Positions 7,306-16,626 of a stretch of 64,000 nt of DNA are shown here, in pieces. Each line of letters begins with the position of its first letter. Positions within the stretch are counted from its first letter, which is position 1. This DNA is from Thermodesulfobium acidiphilum. GTDB taxonomy: Bacteria; Thermodesulfobiota; Thermodesulfobiia; Thermodesulfobiales; Thermodesulfobiaceae. A model generated the notes under the pieces. It made no database searches and was not told the origin of the DNA. It worked only from the letters and a program-made list of their open reading frames with translations. The stretch lies in NCBI RefSeq assembly GCF_003057965.1, contig NZ_CP020921.1, forward strand, positions 1,561,001 to 1,625,000, read 5' to 3'. The position numbers and the translations under genes were made by a program.

Positions 7306-9855
7306 ATGGAGTTAGATTTTTATTATGGAAAAGATAAAAAAGAAAGAGAAAGCTTTGTAATATATCACCTGCGCGACCGTCTCCTTTACGGTCGAAAGAT
7401 ATTGTTTGAGAGAACCATCTCAGGTTTCATTGACCCTCTGGAAGTAGAAAGTTATTTAAACAAACTATACAGGGAAGTATGTTCTGACATATTAAAATTC
7501 TGCATAATAGAAGCAAGGGGAGAAGGATTCCCAGAAGAAGATATATGCATAGCTGCTGTTGGTGGTTTTGGTAGATGTGAGATGGCCCCTTATTCAGATA
7601 TTGATTTAGTTTTTTTGTCCCAAAACGAAGAAGGACCTTTTTTAGATAACGTTCTAAAAAGAGGCTACAGACTTTTGTCAGATATCTTTTTTGGTATAGA
7701 TTTAGAAGTCGGCTATAGTTTTAGAACTACAGAAATAAAACACATCGACCACATTACAAGAACCAGCTTTCTAGATTCTAACATTATTTCTGGAGATAAT
7801 AACATATTTCAAGAATTCAAAAGAAATTTTTGGAATAGATTAAACTTAGCAGAATTCATATTTGTAAAGTTATCAGAAAGAGAAATAGCGTCACAAAAGT
7901 TCGGCGATAACCCTTATTTATTAAGCCCAAACTTAAAGGAATGTAGGGGTGGGCTTAGAGATTATCATACATTTAAATGGATTTTTCAGAGTAGGTATGC
8001 ACTTTCAAACTGTTCAATTGCTAAAGATGTAGAAAATACTTATATTTTGGATAAAGATGATATCAATAGGCTCGAATCGTCATATCGATTTCTTAGAAAA
8101 ATAAGAATCTTATTACATATAATGGCCAGAAAAAGACAGGATTATCTTTCAAAAAATTATCAACCAAGGTTAGCAGAATTTTTAGGTTATAAAAACTCAG
8201 TAGAATTTATGAAAGAATTAATTTATTATCTTGAAAATATCTCAGAAATATCAAGCAGAGGAATAAAAAAGATACTTCAAGAAGGTTTTCAAATTTCAAG
8301 TTGCTTCTCAATAAAAGGAAACAGTATTACTTATCAATATGACTCTCCTATTCAAATTTTTAGATTCGATTTCATAAGAGCTTTTGAATATAAATCTCTT
8401 TACGATCTGGAATTATCAGTAAATCTTGAAGAAGAATTTATCAAACAACGCAGCAAACTAAAACCCAATGATGAGACTATGAACGTATTTTTAAAAATCC
8501 TTAAAAATGGAAAAAACAAAGCTTCCATATTAAGAAATATGCAATCTTTGGGTCTGCTTGAAATACTGATACCAGAAACCAGGGGAATTTTTTATACTTT
8601 ACCCGAAGATCCCATGCACGAATTTACTATTGGAGAACACACAATGGTTATGATTGAAACTCTCGAAATGTTTGAAAGAGGCGATTTTGGACAAGAAATA
8701 GCAGAAATATTTAATTCTTTATCAAACCCACTTGTTTTATATCTTGCAGCTTTATTTCATGATATTGCAAAGTTAAAAAATTCAGAAAATCACGATATAG
8801 AAGGTGCAAAAATATTTTCTAACTGGGCAAAAAAAACTAGATTAGATCAGAATACTATAAATAACGTTAGTTTTATCATAGCAAACCATCTTCAAATGGT
8901 AAGAACTTCAAGATTAAGAGACCTTCACAGAGAAGAAACTATTGAAGAATTCGCTCAATTAGTTTCAGACACGGAAAGGTTAAAAAACTTATATCTTATT
9001 TCTTATGCAGATTTATATTCTTTGTCAAAAAAGAAACCAAGCCCGATATCAATTTATCAGCTAAACGAGCTTTTTAAAAAGAGTCAATCAAATTTACTAA
9101 GGCCTGCATCAAAAACAGACTTTAAAGACGTATTTAAAAAGAATATAAAAAAGAATCTGCCAAACAAAGATGAAATAAATCTCTATATTGACAACATGCC
9201 TGCTACTTATTTAATGAACATACCACAAGAAATTATTGCGTTTCATTTGGACCTTATTTCCAGATTAAAAAACGAAACGCCTCAAGTATATTTTGAAGAA
9301 TCAATCAACAAAGACTTTTCTAAAGTTACAATTGCTACATATGAGATTGAAGGGCTCCTGTGGAAAATAGCAGCAGTATTTTATGCTCACAATTTAGATA
9401 TCCACACCGCTGAATTATACAAGTTCTCCACAAAACCACCGGTAGTAATTAACGAAATTTGGACAACTTTCAAAAACAAACCAGTTCCTGAGTTTTTAGC
9501 GCAATCAGTACAGAAAGATTTGCGCGATACTCTTAGTTTAAAAAGAGATATATTTGAACTATTAAGACAGAAAAACAAAGATATAGAATTTCCCGTAAAG
9601 CTTTTCAACGTTAATTGTTTAAACAATATATCCCCTAAATCAACTGTCATAGAAATAATAGCTGAAGATAGACACGGACTTTTGTATAGGTTAACTCAGA
9701 CCCTATCCTCTCTTGGACTTTACATACAAACAGCAAAAATTTCCACCTGGGAAGGTAGAGCTGAGGATGCATTTTATATTACAAAGGAAAATAACTTAAA
9801 GTTAAGTGAGCAAGAATGCCAAGAATATTTGAAAAAAATAGTTTACCATATATAA
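7306..9855 (+). CDS. glnD: PII uridylyltransferase / uridylyl-removing enzyme GlnD
   Basis: This 849-residue enzyme has the GlnD domain order: nucleotidyltransferase with GGFGRCEMAPYSDID at 86-100, the GlnD/PII-UTase middle with CRGGLRDYHTFKW, an HD domain with LAALFHDIAK, and two C-terminal ACT domains (KVTIATYEIEGLLWKIAAVF and VIEIIAEDRHGLLYRLTQTL). It uridylylates PII under nitrogen limitation and removes UMP when glutamine binds the ACT domains. No glnB is in the window, though an ammonium transporter ends at the right edge. The ATG at 7306 has no ribosome site. Confidence 0.92.
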   Translation: MELDFYYGKDKKERESFVIYHLRDRLLYGRKILFERTISGFIDPLEVESYLNKLYREVCSDILKFCIIEARGEGFPEEDICIAAVGGFGRCEMAPYSDIDLVFLSQNEEGPFLDNVLKRGYRLLSDIFFGIDLEVGYSFRTTEIKHIDHITRTSFLDSNIISGDNNIFQEFKRNFWNRLNLAEFIFVKLSEREIASQKFGDNPYLLSPNLKECRGGLRDYHTFKWIFQSRYALSNCSIAKDVENTYILDKDDINRLESSYRFLRKIRILLHIMARKRQDYLSKNYQPRLAEFLGYKNSVEFMKELIYYLENISEISSRGIKKILQEGFQISSCFSIKGNSITYQYDSPIQIFRFDFIRAFEYKSLYDLELSVNLEEEFIKQRSKLKPNDETMNVFLKILKNGKNKASILRNMQSLGLLEILIPETRGIFYTLPEDPMHEFTIGEHTMVMIETLEMFERGDFGQEIAEIFNSLSNPLVLYLAALFHDIAKLKNSENHDIEGAKIFSNWAKKTRLDQNTINNVSFIIANHLQMVRTSRLRDLHREETIEEFAQLVSDTERLKNLYLISYADLYSLSKKKPSPISIYQLNELFKKSQSNLLRPASKTDFKDVFKKNIKKNLPNKDEINLYIDNMPATYLMNIPQEIIAFHLDLISRLKNETPQVYFEESINKDFSKVTIATYEIEGLLWKIAAVFYAHNLDIHTAELYKFSTKPPVVINEIWTTFKNKPVPEFLAQSVQKDLRDTLSLKRDIFELLRQKNKDIEFPVKLFNVNCLNNISPKSTVIEIIAEDRHGLLYRLTQTLSSLGLYIQTAKISTWEGRAEDAFYITKENNLKLSEQECQEYLKKIVYHI

Positions 9856-9900
9856 TTTCTAATTTGCTCTACGTCAAATAAACTTATTAAGAACCATTTA

Positions 9901-9917
9901 AGGAGGAAAAAACAATA
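9901..9917 (+). promoter_or_regulatory. Ideal Shine-Dalgarno leading to an ATA codon
   Basis: AGGAGG (9901-9906) is followed after eight bases by ATA (9915-9917), in frame with the M20-like gene. Between the upstream TAA (9888-9890) and this site no ATG, GTG or TTG occurs in frame. The next usable codon, TTG at 9981, has no ribosome site and would remove 22 residues. Confidence 0.6.
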
Positions 9918-11114
9918 GATATCAAGAAAATAATCGAAGATTTTTCAAAAATTAGTTCTAAGAATGAAGAAGTCTTTCGCTTGGGATATTCAGAGGAAGA
10001 AGATAAAGCTATTAGTTATGTTTTGAAATTACTTCCAAAAAATTTTGAAATCAAAACAGATAATATCGGAAATTTGATCGCAATGCACAATCAAGATCCT
10101 TTATCCCAAAAGGTTTTACTCGGTATTCATCTTGATACAATGCCATTTAGCGGCAAATATTCATCGTCACTTCCTATGATAGTAGCAATTGGTTCTATCA
10201 ACAAATTGTTAGAAAAGGATTTTTATCCGAAGAAAACAGTGGGCTTAATAATCTTTAGAGCCACTTCTCCAAACAGGTTTTCCAGGGGTTGCATCGGTTC
10301 AAGAGGAGCGGTAGGAGAGCTAAACGAAAGAGATCTGTATCTCTCAGACAAAGACGGAGTATTGCTGCAAGATGAAGTAATAAAGAGAAGCCTTGGGCTT
10401 TCAAGCAGTTTTCCTACCTTTTTTAAAGACGATGTACATACTTTTTTAGAGATAGAAAGCGACTTTTCTGGTATATTGAGCGAAAAATCTGTTCCACTTT
10501 GTATGGTAAAAAATCAACAAGGCCCAGTTATTTTAAAATTATCCATCGTAGGCAAAATTCAATATACCTGTTGCACTCCATTTAATTTAATTAGAGGTCC
10601 TTTAAATGCTTTTATAAAAATTTTAGATCTTCTTTATAAAATGATAAAAGAGAATAATCTATTCGGTGGAGTATACGAGGTTAATATGGAACCAAAAGTC
10701 ATGGGAGTCTTTCCAAACAGAATAAACTTTAACCTTGATCTTAGATCCCCAGATCTAAAGTTAAGAAGTGAACTTCTTAATAATCTAAAAACTATGATAA
10801 ACAAAATATCTGAAGAAGAAAGTTGCCAAATAGATATTTTAAGCCAAATATCTCATTCTCCTCACATCTTTTCTGATAAATTAATCGAAATTTCAAAAAG
10901 GGTATTTTTAAAAAAGAATATCAAACTTATAACAATTGACACTGGAATCTTATCCAATGCAAGGTGGATGAGTCTGGTAAGTCAGGAAACAGGAATGGTG
11001 TTATTAAGATACAAGAAAGGAAATTCGCCTGAAAAAGAAGATATAAACGAAAATGATATAATCCTAAGTATTGATGTTGTAAGTAACATATTAAGGGAGA
11101 GGGTTTCTTTATGA
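9915..11114 (+). CDS. M20-family hydrolase homologue with degenerate active site
   Basis: The frame from ATA 9915 gives 399 residues beginning DIKKIIEDFSKISSKNEE, a normal M20 N-terminus. The fold fits the HyuC/allantoate amidohydrolase branch: LLGIHLDTMPFSGKY, FLEIESDFSGIL, then RINFNLDLRSPD. Only the first His and Asp (HLD, about 72-74) of the metal site survive. The family's YDG is YSS, the ELHIEQGP segment is EIESDFSG, the HAGTTP loop is YTCCTP, and the C-terminal GHDA is LSNA. It is therefore probably not a metallohydrolase and may be a binding or regulatory protein. Its stop overlaps the rapZ start (ATGA), so it is co-translated with the RapZ-YvcK unit. Confidence 0.65.
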   Translation: MDIKKIIEDFSKISSKNEEVFRLGYSEEEDKAISYVLKLLPKNFEIKTDNIGNLIAMHNQDPLSQKVLLGIHLDTMPFSGKYSSSLPMIVAIGSINKLLEKDFYPKKTVGLIIFRATSPNRFSRGCIGSRGAVGELNERDLYLSDKDGVLLQDEVIKRSLGLSSSFPTFFKDDVHTFLEIESDFSGILSEKSVPLCMVKNQQGPVILKLSIVGKIQYTCCTPFNLIRGPLNAFIKILDLLYKMIKENNLFGGVYEVNMEPKVMGVFPNRINFNLDLRSPDLKLRSELLNNLKTMINKISEEESCQIDILSQISHSPHIFSDKLIEISKRVFLKKNIKLITIDTGILSNARWMSLVSQETGMVLLRYKKGNSPEKEDINENDIILSIDVVSNILRERVSL

Positions 11115-11989
11115 ATACTGGACCATGGCTTATAATATTAACTGGTCTTTCTGGGGCAGGTAAATCTCAAGCACTACATGCCCTTGAAGACCTAGGATTC
11201 TTCTGTATAGATAACTTGCCGCCGTTTTTATTACCTGAACTTACAAGATTTTCTTTCTCTCCTAAGTTTCCAATTTCCCGCATGGCAGTGGTAATTGATA
11301 TTAGAGGAAAAACTCTCTTCCCTGATCTGCAAAATATTCTAAAAAAGATAAAGGAACAACCAATAAACATAACCACACTTTTCCTTGAAGCTAGCGATGA
11401 AGTTTTAATCAGAAGATTTTCAGAGACAAGGAGGCGACATCCTCTATCTCAAGAGGGGGGATATCTCTCTGCGGGTATCATAAAGGAAAGAGAAATGCTT
11501 TCAGCAATAAGAGAGATGTCTGATATAGTTATAGATACTTCATATATGAAAGTAAACCAACTAAAAGAAAGATTAAGAGCTTATTTTGCTTCAGAAGAAG
11601 AACAAATTTTTAATACAACTCTTCTTTCATTTGGCTTTAAATATGGCATACCTATGGATGCAGATATGATTATAGATGTAAGATTTTTGCCAAACCCTTT
11701 TTATGAAGAACATCTAAAAAACCTAACAGGTCTGGATGCTCCCGTAGAAGACTTCATACTTTCACAAGAAGTTACTAAAAATTTTCTTAAAGTTTTAGAT
11801 CAATATCTTTTGTTTTTTCTACCAAAGTGTATGGAAGAAGGAAAGAGTAATGTAACAATCGCAATAGGTTGTACTGGAGGAGAACACAGATCTGTTACTA
11901 TAGTTCGCGAGTTGGCAAGAAGATATAGAAACTTAGGTTTCAAAATTTTTGAGTGGCACAGAGATCTAAAAATTGGGAGAAATAATTAA
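11111..11989 (+). CDS. rapZ: RapZ/YvcJ nucleotide-binding protein
   Basis: This 292-residue protein has the RapZ P-loop GLSGAGKS (12-19) followed by ALEDLGFFCIDNLPP, and the C-terminal signature GCTGGEHRSVTIVREL. In E. coli RapZ binds small RNAs and controls GlmS; in Firmicutes YvcJ has GTPase/ATPase activity and the gene always sits next to yvcK and whiA. The same synteny is present here: it abuts yvcK with no gap and overlaps the pseudo-peptidase gene by 4 bp. Confidence 0.93.
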   Translation: MNTGPWLIILTGLSGAGKSQALHALEDLGFFCIDNLPPFLLPELTRFSFSPKFPISRMAVVIDIRGKTLFPDLQNILKKIKEQPINITTLFLEASDEVLIRRFSETRRRHPLSQEGGYLSAGIIKEREMLSAIREMSDIVIDTSYMKVNQLKERLRAYFASEEEQIFNTTLLSFGFKYGIPMDADMIIDVRFLPNPFYEEHLKNLTGLDAPVEDFILSQEVTKNFLKVLDQYLLFFLPKCMEEGKSNVTIAIGCTGGEHRSVTIVRELARRYRNLGFKIFEWHRDLKIGRNN

Positions 11990-13291
11990 ATGAGTTTCAG
12001 ACCTTTAAAATGGCTCAGATGGCTAACGCCCGGTTTAAAGATAAAAAGGTGGATCTTTCTTGGTTCATTATCTTTACTTTTAATAGTAACAAGCCTAATA
12101 TTATCATTAGAAGCGATTCCAATAACAAGATTATTTATAAAGAATTTATCTTACTTTATTAATGAAATTTCTTCAAAAATACCAATCCAGATAATTTCTT
12201 TATTACTATTTCTGATAGGTTTTGTAGCTCTAATCTATTCTATTAGAGGTTTGGTAAAGCAAATTGTTAAACCTATGCAAATAGGATCAAGAAGAGACGT
12301 AGTAGAACTCCTGTGGCTAGAAAGACAGCTAAAAAAAAGGCCACAGGTAGTAGTAATTGGTGGCGGAACTGGTCAGTCTACAGTTCTTAGAGGATTAAAA
12401 TATTATCCTATTAATCTGACTGCAATAGTAACTCCTTTTGACGACGGAGGCTCTTCAGGATTTATAAGAAAAGAACTGGGATTTCTTCCTCCTGGAGATA
12501 TAAGAAATTGTCTGGCTGCGTTATCTCTTCAGGAAGACTTACTTGGAGCTGTTTTACAATATAGATTTAAGGGTGTCCCTGGCCTTGAAGGACATCCAGT
12601 AGGAAACATCCTCTTAGCTGCTGCTACAGAAATAACGGGAGATTTTTTGAAGGCTATTAATATGGTTGAAAAAATAATTTCAGCAAGAGGACATGTTATT
12701 CCTTCAACCCTCTTTAACACAAAACTCTGTGCAAAACTAAAAGACGGTTCAATTGTTAAAGGAGAATCTAACATATCAAAAAGTATTTATCCAATAGAAA
12801 CTATATTTTTAGATCCTTTGCCCCCTAGTGCTTTCCCGGAAGCCATAAAAAAAATAAACGAAGCGGATGCAATTGTTATTGGACCTGGAAGTCTCTTTAC
12901 AAGTATTTTGCCAAATCTACTTATGAAAGACCTGTTAAAAGCGATAAGAGAGTCGAAGGCAATAAAAATTTATGTCTGCAACATCATGACACAGCCAGGT
13001 GAAACGGGTGGATATAAGGCTTCTGATCATGTTAGGGCTTTTCTAGAGATACTTGGTTTTTTACCATTTGACACGGTTCTTCTAAATAACAAAAAACCTG
13101 AAAAACTTATCGACTATTATGAACAAAAAGGCTCTGAAATAGTAATTAACGACTTGCATGAACTCGAAAGGTTTAATGTCAAAATTGTCCTGGCAGATTT
13201 ATTATATGAAAAAAATCACATAAGGCACGATCACAAAAAATTAGCAAAAATCATTTTTGACAACATATTTAAGAATACCAGAGCACATTAG
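11990..13291 (+). CDS. yvcK: YvcK/GluconeogenesisFactor-type protein with membrane anchor
   Basis: The 433-residue product has two predicted membrane helices at about 25-45 and 62-90, then the YvcK (CofD-like) domain starting VVVIGGGTGQSTVLRGLKYY, with FDDGGSSGFIRKELG and PPGDIRNCLAAL. Bacillus YvcK binds UDP-GlcNAc and is needed for gluconeogenic growth and peptidoglycan synthesis; it is normally about 320 residues and soluble. The extra N-terminal 100 residues would tether it to the membrane, a layout seen in some deep-branching lineages. It starts immediately after the rapZ stop. Confidence 0.9.
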   Translation: MSFRPLKWLRWLTPGLKIKRWIFLGSLSLLLIVTSLILSLEAIPITRLFIKNLSYFINEISSKIPIQIISLLLFLIGFVALIYSIRGLVKQIVKPMQIGSRRDVVELLWLERQLKKRPQVVVIGGGTGQSTVLRGLKYYPINLTAIVTPFDDGGSSGFIRKELGFLPPGDIRNCLAALSLQEDLLGAVLQYRFKGVPGLEGHPVGNILLAAATEITGDFLKAINMVEKIISARGHVIPSTLFNTKLCAKLKDGSIVKGESNISKSIYPIETIFLDPLPPSAFPEAIKKINEADAIVIGPGSLFTSILPNLLMKDLLKAIRESKAIKIYVCNIMTQPGETGGYKASDHVRAFLEILGFLPFDTVLLNNKKPEKLIDYYEQKGSEIVINDLHELERFNVKIVLADLLYEKNHIRHDHKKLAKIIFDNIFKNTRAH

Positions 13292-13388
13292 ATATAGAAG
13301 ATATCAAATTAACCATAATATAAATGTGATATGATGAAATTATTTTATTTAAGTTAATGAATTAATTTTAAAAAAATTCTACACAAAA

Positions 13389-13418
13389 TTGTTCTTTGAA
13401 TTTGTTAGATGATATAAT
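13389..13418 (+). promoter_or_regulatory. Promoter of whiA
   Basis: TTGTTC (13389-13394), 18 bases, TATAAT (13413-13418) with an extended TG. The site lies 21 bp ahead of the whiA ATG, in the 147-bp space after yvcK, so whiA and probably the glycolysis genes can be transcribed independently of rapZ-yvcK. Confidence 0.55.
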
Positions 13419-13438
13419 GTCTTTGGACGGGTGGAAAA

Positions 13439-14323
13439 ATGTTGAAATTAAAAAAGGACGAAAATGAAATAATAAGAAGTGAGATAGCTTCTTTACCAAT
13501 AGAGAATAAGAGATTGTCAAAATTTGAGTTGAAAGGGATAATGATTTCTCACTCAAAAATAACTGGCAGGGATATTGTTGTAAAGTGTAAAGACTTTAAG
13601 GTAGCCAAGAGAACAATTATGTTAGCCCATTTTCTAAACATAAAAACACAATTGTATCAAAACTCAAGACAGAATATTCAAATACCCAAAAAGTTAAAAA
13701 CTTCTCAAGAAAACCAGAAAACTACAACAGTAAAATTAGAAAAGCTTTTATTGCCAGATCCACCTGAAACTTTCCCATCTCAAAAATCTATTCAAAGTTT
13801 TTTAAGAGGATTATTTTTAAATTCAGGTTATTTAAGCACAAAAAATGGTTATCATCTCGAAATTATCACAAATAACGAAATATTTGGTTTTTTGTCCACA
13901 CTTTTAGAGGATGTTGGCTTTAATTTTAAAATAAGAAAAACTAACAGCTACAGCCTTTTTTTAAAAAATTTTAGAGAAATAGTCTCATTTTTGGCATATA
14001 TTCAAGTGCATAATTTTTGTGCTTACATTGAAGCAGAAGCTATAAAAAAGGAAGTTAATAATGAAATAAACAGAGAGGTAAATTATGAAACTGGCAACAT
14101 AAAAAGACAAATAAAGGCCTCTCTCGAAATATTAAGATCAATAAATATCCTTGAAAGTTCAGAAAATTATTGTAGATTGCCAATAAAATGGCAAAAGATG
14201 ATTGCTTTGAAAAAAAATCATCCGTTACTTTCCATGAAAGAAATAGGAGAACATCTTGGAATGTCAAAAAATCAAGTTTCATCTGTATTTAGACAAATAA
14301 GAAAATTAACATTTAACCTGTAG
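13439..14323 (+). CDS. whiA: WhiA-type DNA-binding protein
   Basis: The 294-residue protein has the WhiA layout: an N-terminal region, a LAGLIDADG-like central domain (SFLRGLFLNSGYLSTKNGYH) and a C-terminal helix-turn-helix (HPLLSMKEIGEHLGMSKNQV). In actinomycetes WhiA controls sporulation-division genes; in Firmicutes it affects division and chromosome segregation. The position after rapZ and yvcK is the conserved one. It lies 10 bp before gap, so it could share a transcript with the glycolysis genes. Confidence 0.88.
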   Translation: MLKLKKDENEIIRSEIASLPIENKRLSKFELKGIMISHSKITGRDIVVKCKDFKVAKRTIMLAHFLNIKTQLYQNSRQNIQIPKKLKTSQENQKTTTVKLEKLLLPDPPETFPSQKSIQSFLRGLFLNSGYLSTKNGYHLEIITNNEIFGFLSTLLEDVGFNFKIRKTNSYSLFLKNFREIVSFLAYIQVHNFCAYIEAEAIKKEVNNEINREVNYETGNIKRQIKASLEILRSINILESSENYCRLPIKWQKMIALKKNHPLLSMKEIGEHLGMSKNQVSSVFRQIRKLTFNL

Positions 14324-14333
14324 GAGGGAGAAC

Positions 14334-15341
14334 ATGAGAGTAGCAGTTAATGGTTTTGGAAGAATTGGACGTTTGTTCGTTAGGCTCGCATTTTCGTTGC
14401 CAGATATTGAAATAGTAGCAATAAACAGTTCAAGAAAGATATCTCAATTAGCTCATCTATTACAGTACGATTCTACGTACAGAACCTGGGACAAAGAAGT
14501 AAGCTTTGATGATGACAATATAATAATCGAGGGTAAAAAAGTAAAAATTCTTGAAGAAAGAAAAGACACGACAAAACTCCCATGGAAAGATCTAGATGTT
14601 GACCTGGTAATAGAGTCAACAGGAGAACTTACAAAAAGGGAACTTGCCGAAAACCACATTACAGCTGGAGCAAAAAAAGTTCTCATCACTGCTCCGGGGA
14701 AAGATGTTGACGCTTTTATTGTTGTTGGGGTGAATGACCAGATACTAGATTTAGAAAAGCACAGAATAATTTCAGCTGCATCGTGTACAACAAATTGTCT
14801 TGCACCCGCCATAAAGGTTTTGTTTGACAAATTTGGAATAGTTTCAGGCTTTATGACCACCGTACACGCATACACTATGGATCAAAGATTGCTTGACGGT
14901 ACACACAAAAAAGACTTTAGAAGAGCACGCTCTGCTGCTATAAACATAGTACCAACTTCAACTGGTGCTGCAAAATCTATTGGAAAAGTTATACCAGAAT
15001 TAAATGGGAAAATGGACGGAGTAGCACTAAGGGTTCCTGTACCAACAGGATCAATGGTTGATCTAAGCGTTATTTTGGAAAAACAACCTTCAATTGAAGA
15101 AATTAAATCAGCCTACAAAGAGGCTGAATCTTGCGAACCTTTAAAAGGTATTCTAAAGTATACAGAGGTTCCTTTAGTTTCATCTGACTACATTGGTACC
15201 TTTTATTCTTCAATAATTGACGGCTTAATGCTAAATAAAACTGGAGATATATATAAAATTTACGCATGGTATGACAATGAACACGGTTATGCCTGTAGGG
15301 TCGTAGATTTAGCCAAAAAACTTATACCAGCCTTTAAGTAA
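14334..15341 (+). CDS. gap: Glyceraldehyde-3-phosphate dehydrogenase, probably NADP-preferring
   Basis: This 335-residue enzyme has the Rossmann start AVNGFGRIGRLFVR, the catalytic Cys in SAASCTTNCLAPA (about 151-160) and His in TVHAYTMDQRLLDG. NAD-dependent GAPDHs carry Asp after the second beta strand (ND at about 31-32). Here the stretch reads INSSRKISQLAHLL, with Ser-Ser-Arg at 32-34. Loss of the Asp with a nearby Arg is the pattern of NADP(H)-using, often gluconeogenic, GAPDHs such as GapB. It heads the gap-pgk-tpiA-gpmI run. Confidence 0.93.
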   Translation: MRVAVNGFGRIGRLFVRLAFSLPDIEIVAINSSRKISQLAHLLQYDSTYRTWDKEVSFDDDNIIIEGKKVKILEERKDTTKLPWKDLDVDLVIESTGELTKRELAENHITAGAKKVLITAPGKDVDAFIVVGVNDQILDLEKHRIISAASCTTNCLAPAIKVLFDKFGIVSGFMTTVHAYTMDQRLLDGTHKKDFRRARSAAINIVPTSTGAAKSIGKVIPELNGKMDGVALRVPVPTGSMVDLSVILEKQPSIEEIKSAYKEAESCEPLKGILKYTEVPLVSSDYIGTFYSSIIDGLMLNKTGDIYKIYAWYDNEHGYACRVVDLAKKLIPAFK

Positions 15342-15434
15342 AATTTAAAAAAAATTTATTTTTTTATTTTTAACTGATAAATACATGCTATTTATTTGTG
15401 TTTTTAAAAAGATTAGTTACCTAGGGAGGCTGAA

Positions 15435-16625
15435 ATGGAATTTAATAAAAAGTTACTTATAGATTTTCCCGTTTATCAGCTAGAAGGTAAAAGAGTTTTC
15501 GTAAGAGCAGATTTAAACGATCCGGCAGATTCTGATGGCAATCTCACAGGAGATATGAGAATAAGAGCAGTGTTGCCTACAATTGGCTATCTGGTAAACG
15601 CAAGAGCAAAGGTAATTCTTGCATCCCACTTTGGTCGTCCAAAAAATAGAGAAAAAGAATTCTCTTTAAGAGGTGTAAAGAAAAGGCTTGAAGAACTATC
15701 GAGCTTTAGAATTCACCTTGCACCTGACTGTCAGGGAGAAGATGTTGTTAAATTGTCAAAAGAATTAAAAAATGGAGAAGTTTTACTACTCGAAAACCTT
15801 AGATTTTGTCCAGGAGAAACTAAAAACGATCCAGAATATGCAAGATTTTTAGCCTCGCTTGGAGATATATATGTAGCAGAAGCATTCGGAGCATGCCACA
15901 GAGAACATGCATCAATTTCATCAGTACCAAAGTTAATACCTTCCATGGCAGGGTTTCTATTGGCAAAAGAAATAAATACTTTAAACAAGTTATTACACAA
16001 TCCCGAACAACCGCTAGTAGTAGTGGCAGGAGGCAAAAAGGTTTCTGACAAAATAAAGGTAATAGGGAATCTAATAGACAAAGTAGACAGTATTTGCGTG
16101 GGCGGTGGAATGAGCTTTGCATTTCTAAAAGCAAAAGGATATGAAATTGGAAAATCATATGTAGAAGATAATATGGACGCTGTAGCAAAGGAAATACTTG
16201 GAAAAAATGGGAAAAAGATATTATTACCTGTAGACGTAATGGTAGCAAAAGAATTAAGGCCTGCATCAGAATCCAAAGTAGTAAATGTAGACGAAATCCC
16301 ATCCGACTGGTATGGAGTTGACATAGGGCCAAAGACTATAGAAATGTTTAAAGCTCAAATATCAAAGGCAAAAACAATATTCTGGAATGGCCCACTTGGA
16401 ATTGTTGAGATTCCAGACTTTTCGTACGGAACAAGAATAGTAGGTTTATACATTGCACTTTCATCCGCAATCACTGTATCTGGGGGAGGAGACACTGCTG
16501 AAGTTGTAAGAATGATGAATCTTGATCAACACTTCACTCACGTATCAACAGGCGGTGGAGCCGCATTAAAATTCTTAGAAGGAGCTGATCTACCCGGCAT
16601 ATCAGTTCTTCCAGAAAGGAGCTAA
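15435..16625 (+). CDS. pgk: Phosphoglycerate kinase
   Basis: The 396-residue enzyme transfers phosphate between 1,3-bisphosphoglycerate and ADP. Visible motifs are RVFVRADLNDP near residue 19, ILASHFGRPK, the nucleotide-binding GGKKVSDKIKVIGNLID, and the C-terminal GGGDTAEVVRMM and STGGGAALKFLEG. The start follows AGGGAGG, and the stop lies one base before tpiA. It sits 93 bp after gap; the space is T-rich without a clear terminator. Confidence 0.96.
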   Translation: MEFNKKLLIDFPVYQLEGKRVFVRADLNDPADSDGNLTGDMRIRAVLPTIGYLVNARAKVILASHFGRPKNREKEFSLRGVKKRLEELSSFRIHLAPDCQGEDVVKLSKELKNGEVLLLENLRFCPGETKNDPEYARFLASLGDIYVAEAFGACHREHASISSVPKLIPSMAGFLLAKEINTLNKLLHNPEQPLVVVAGGKKVSDKIKVIGNLIDKVDSICVGGGMSFAFLKAKGYEIGKSYVEDNMDAVAKEILGKNGKKILLPVDVMVAKELRPASESKVVNVDEIPSDWYGVDIGPKTIEMFKAQISKAKTIFWNGPLGIVEIPDFSYGTRIVGLYIALSSAITVSGGGDTAEVVRMMNLDQHFTHVSTGGGAALKFLEGADLPGISVLPERS

Positions 16626-16626
16626 A

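Noticed and set aside
9981-11114. TTG at 9981 as start of the M20-like gene
   Set aside because: It lacks a ribosome site and would discard 22 family-like residues that follow a perfect AGGAGG.
15731-16332. Two long open frames (197 and 170 codons) on the strand opposite pgk
   Set aside because: They are antisense to a clear phosphoglycerate kinase, resemble no family I recognise and have no ribosome sites; they arise from the codon bias of pgk.
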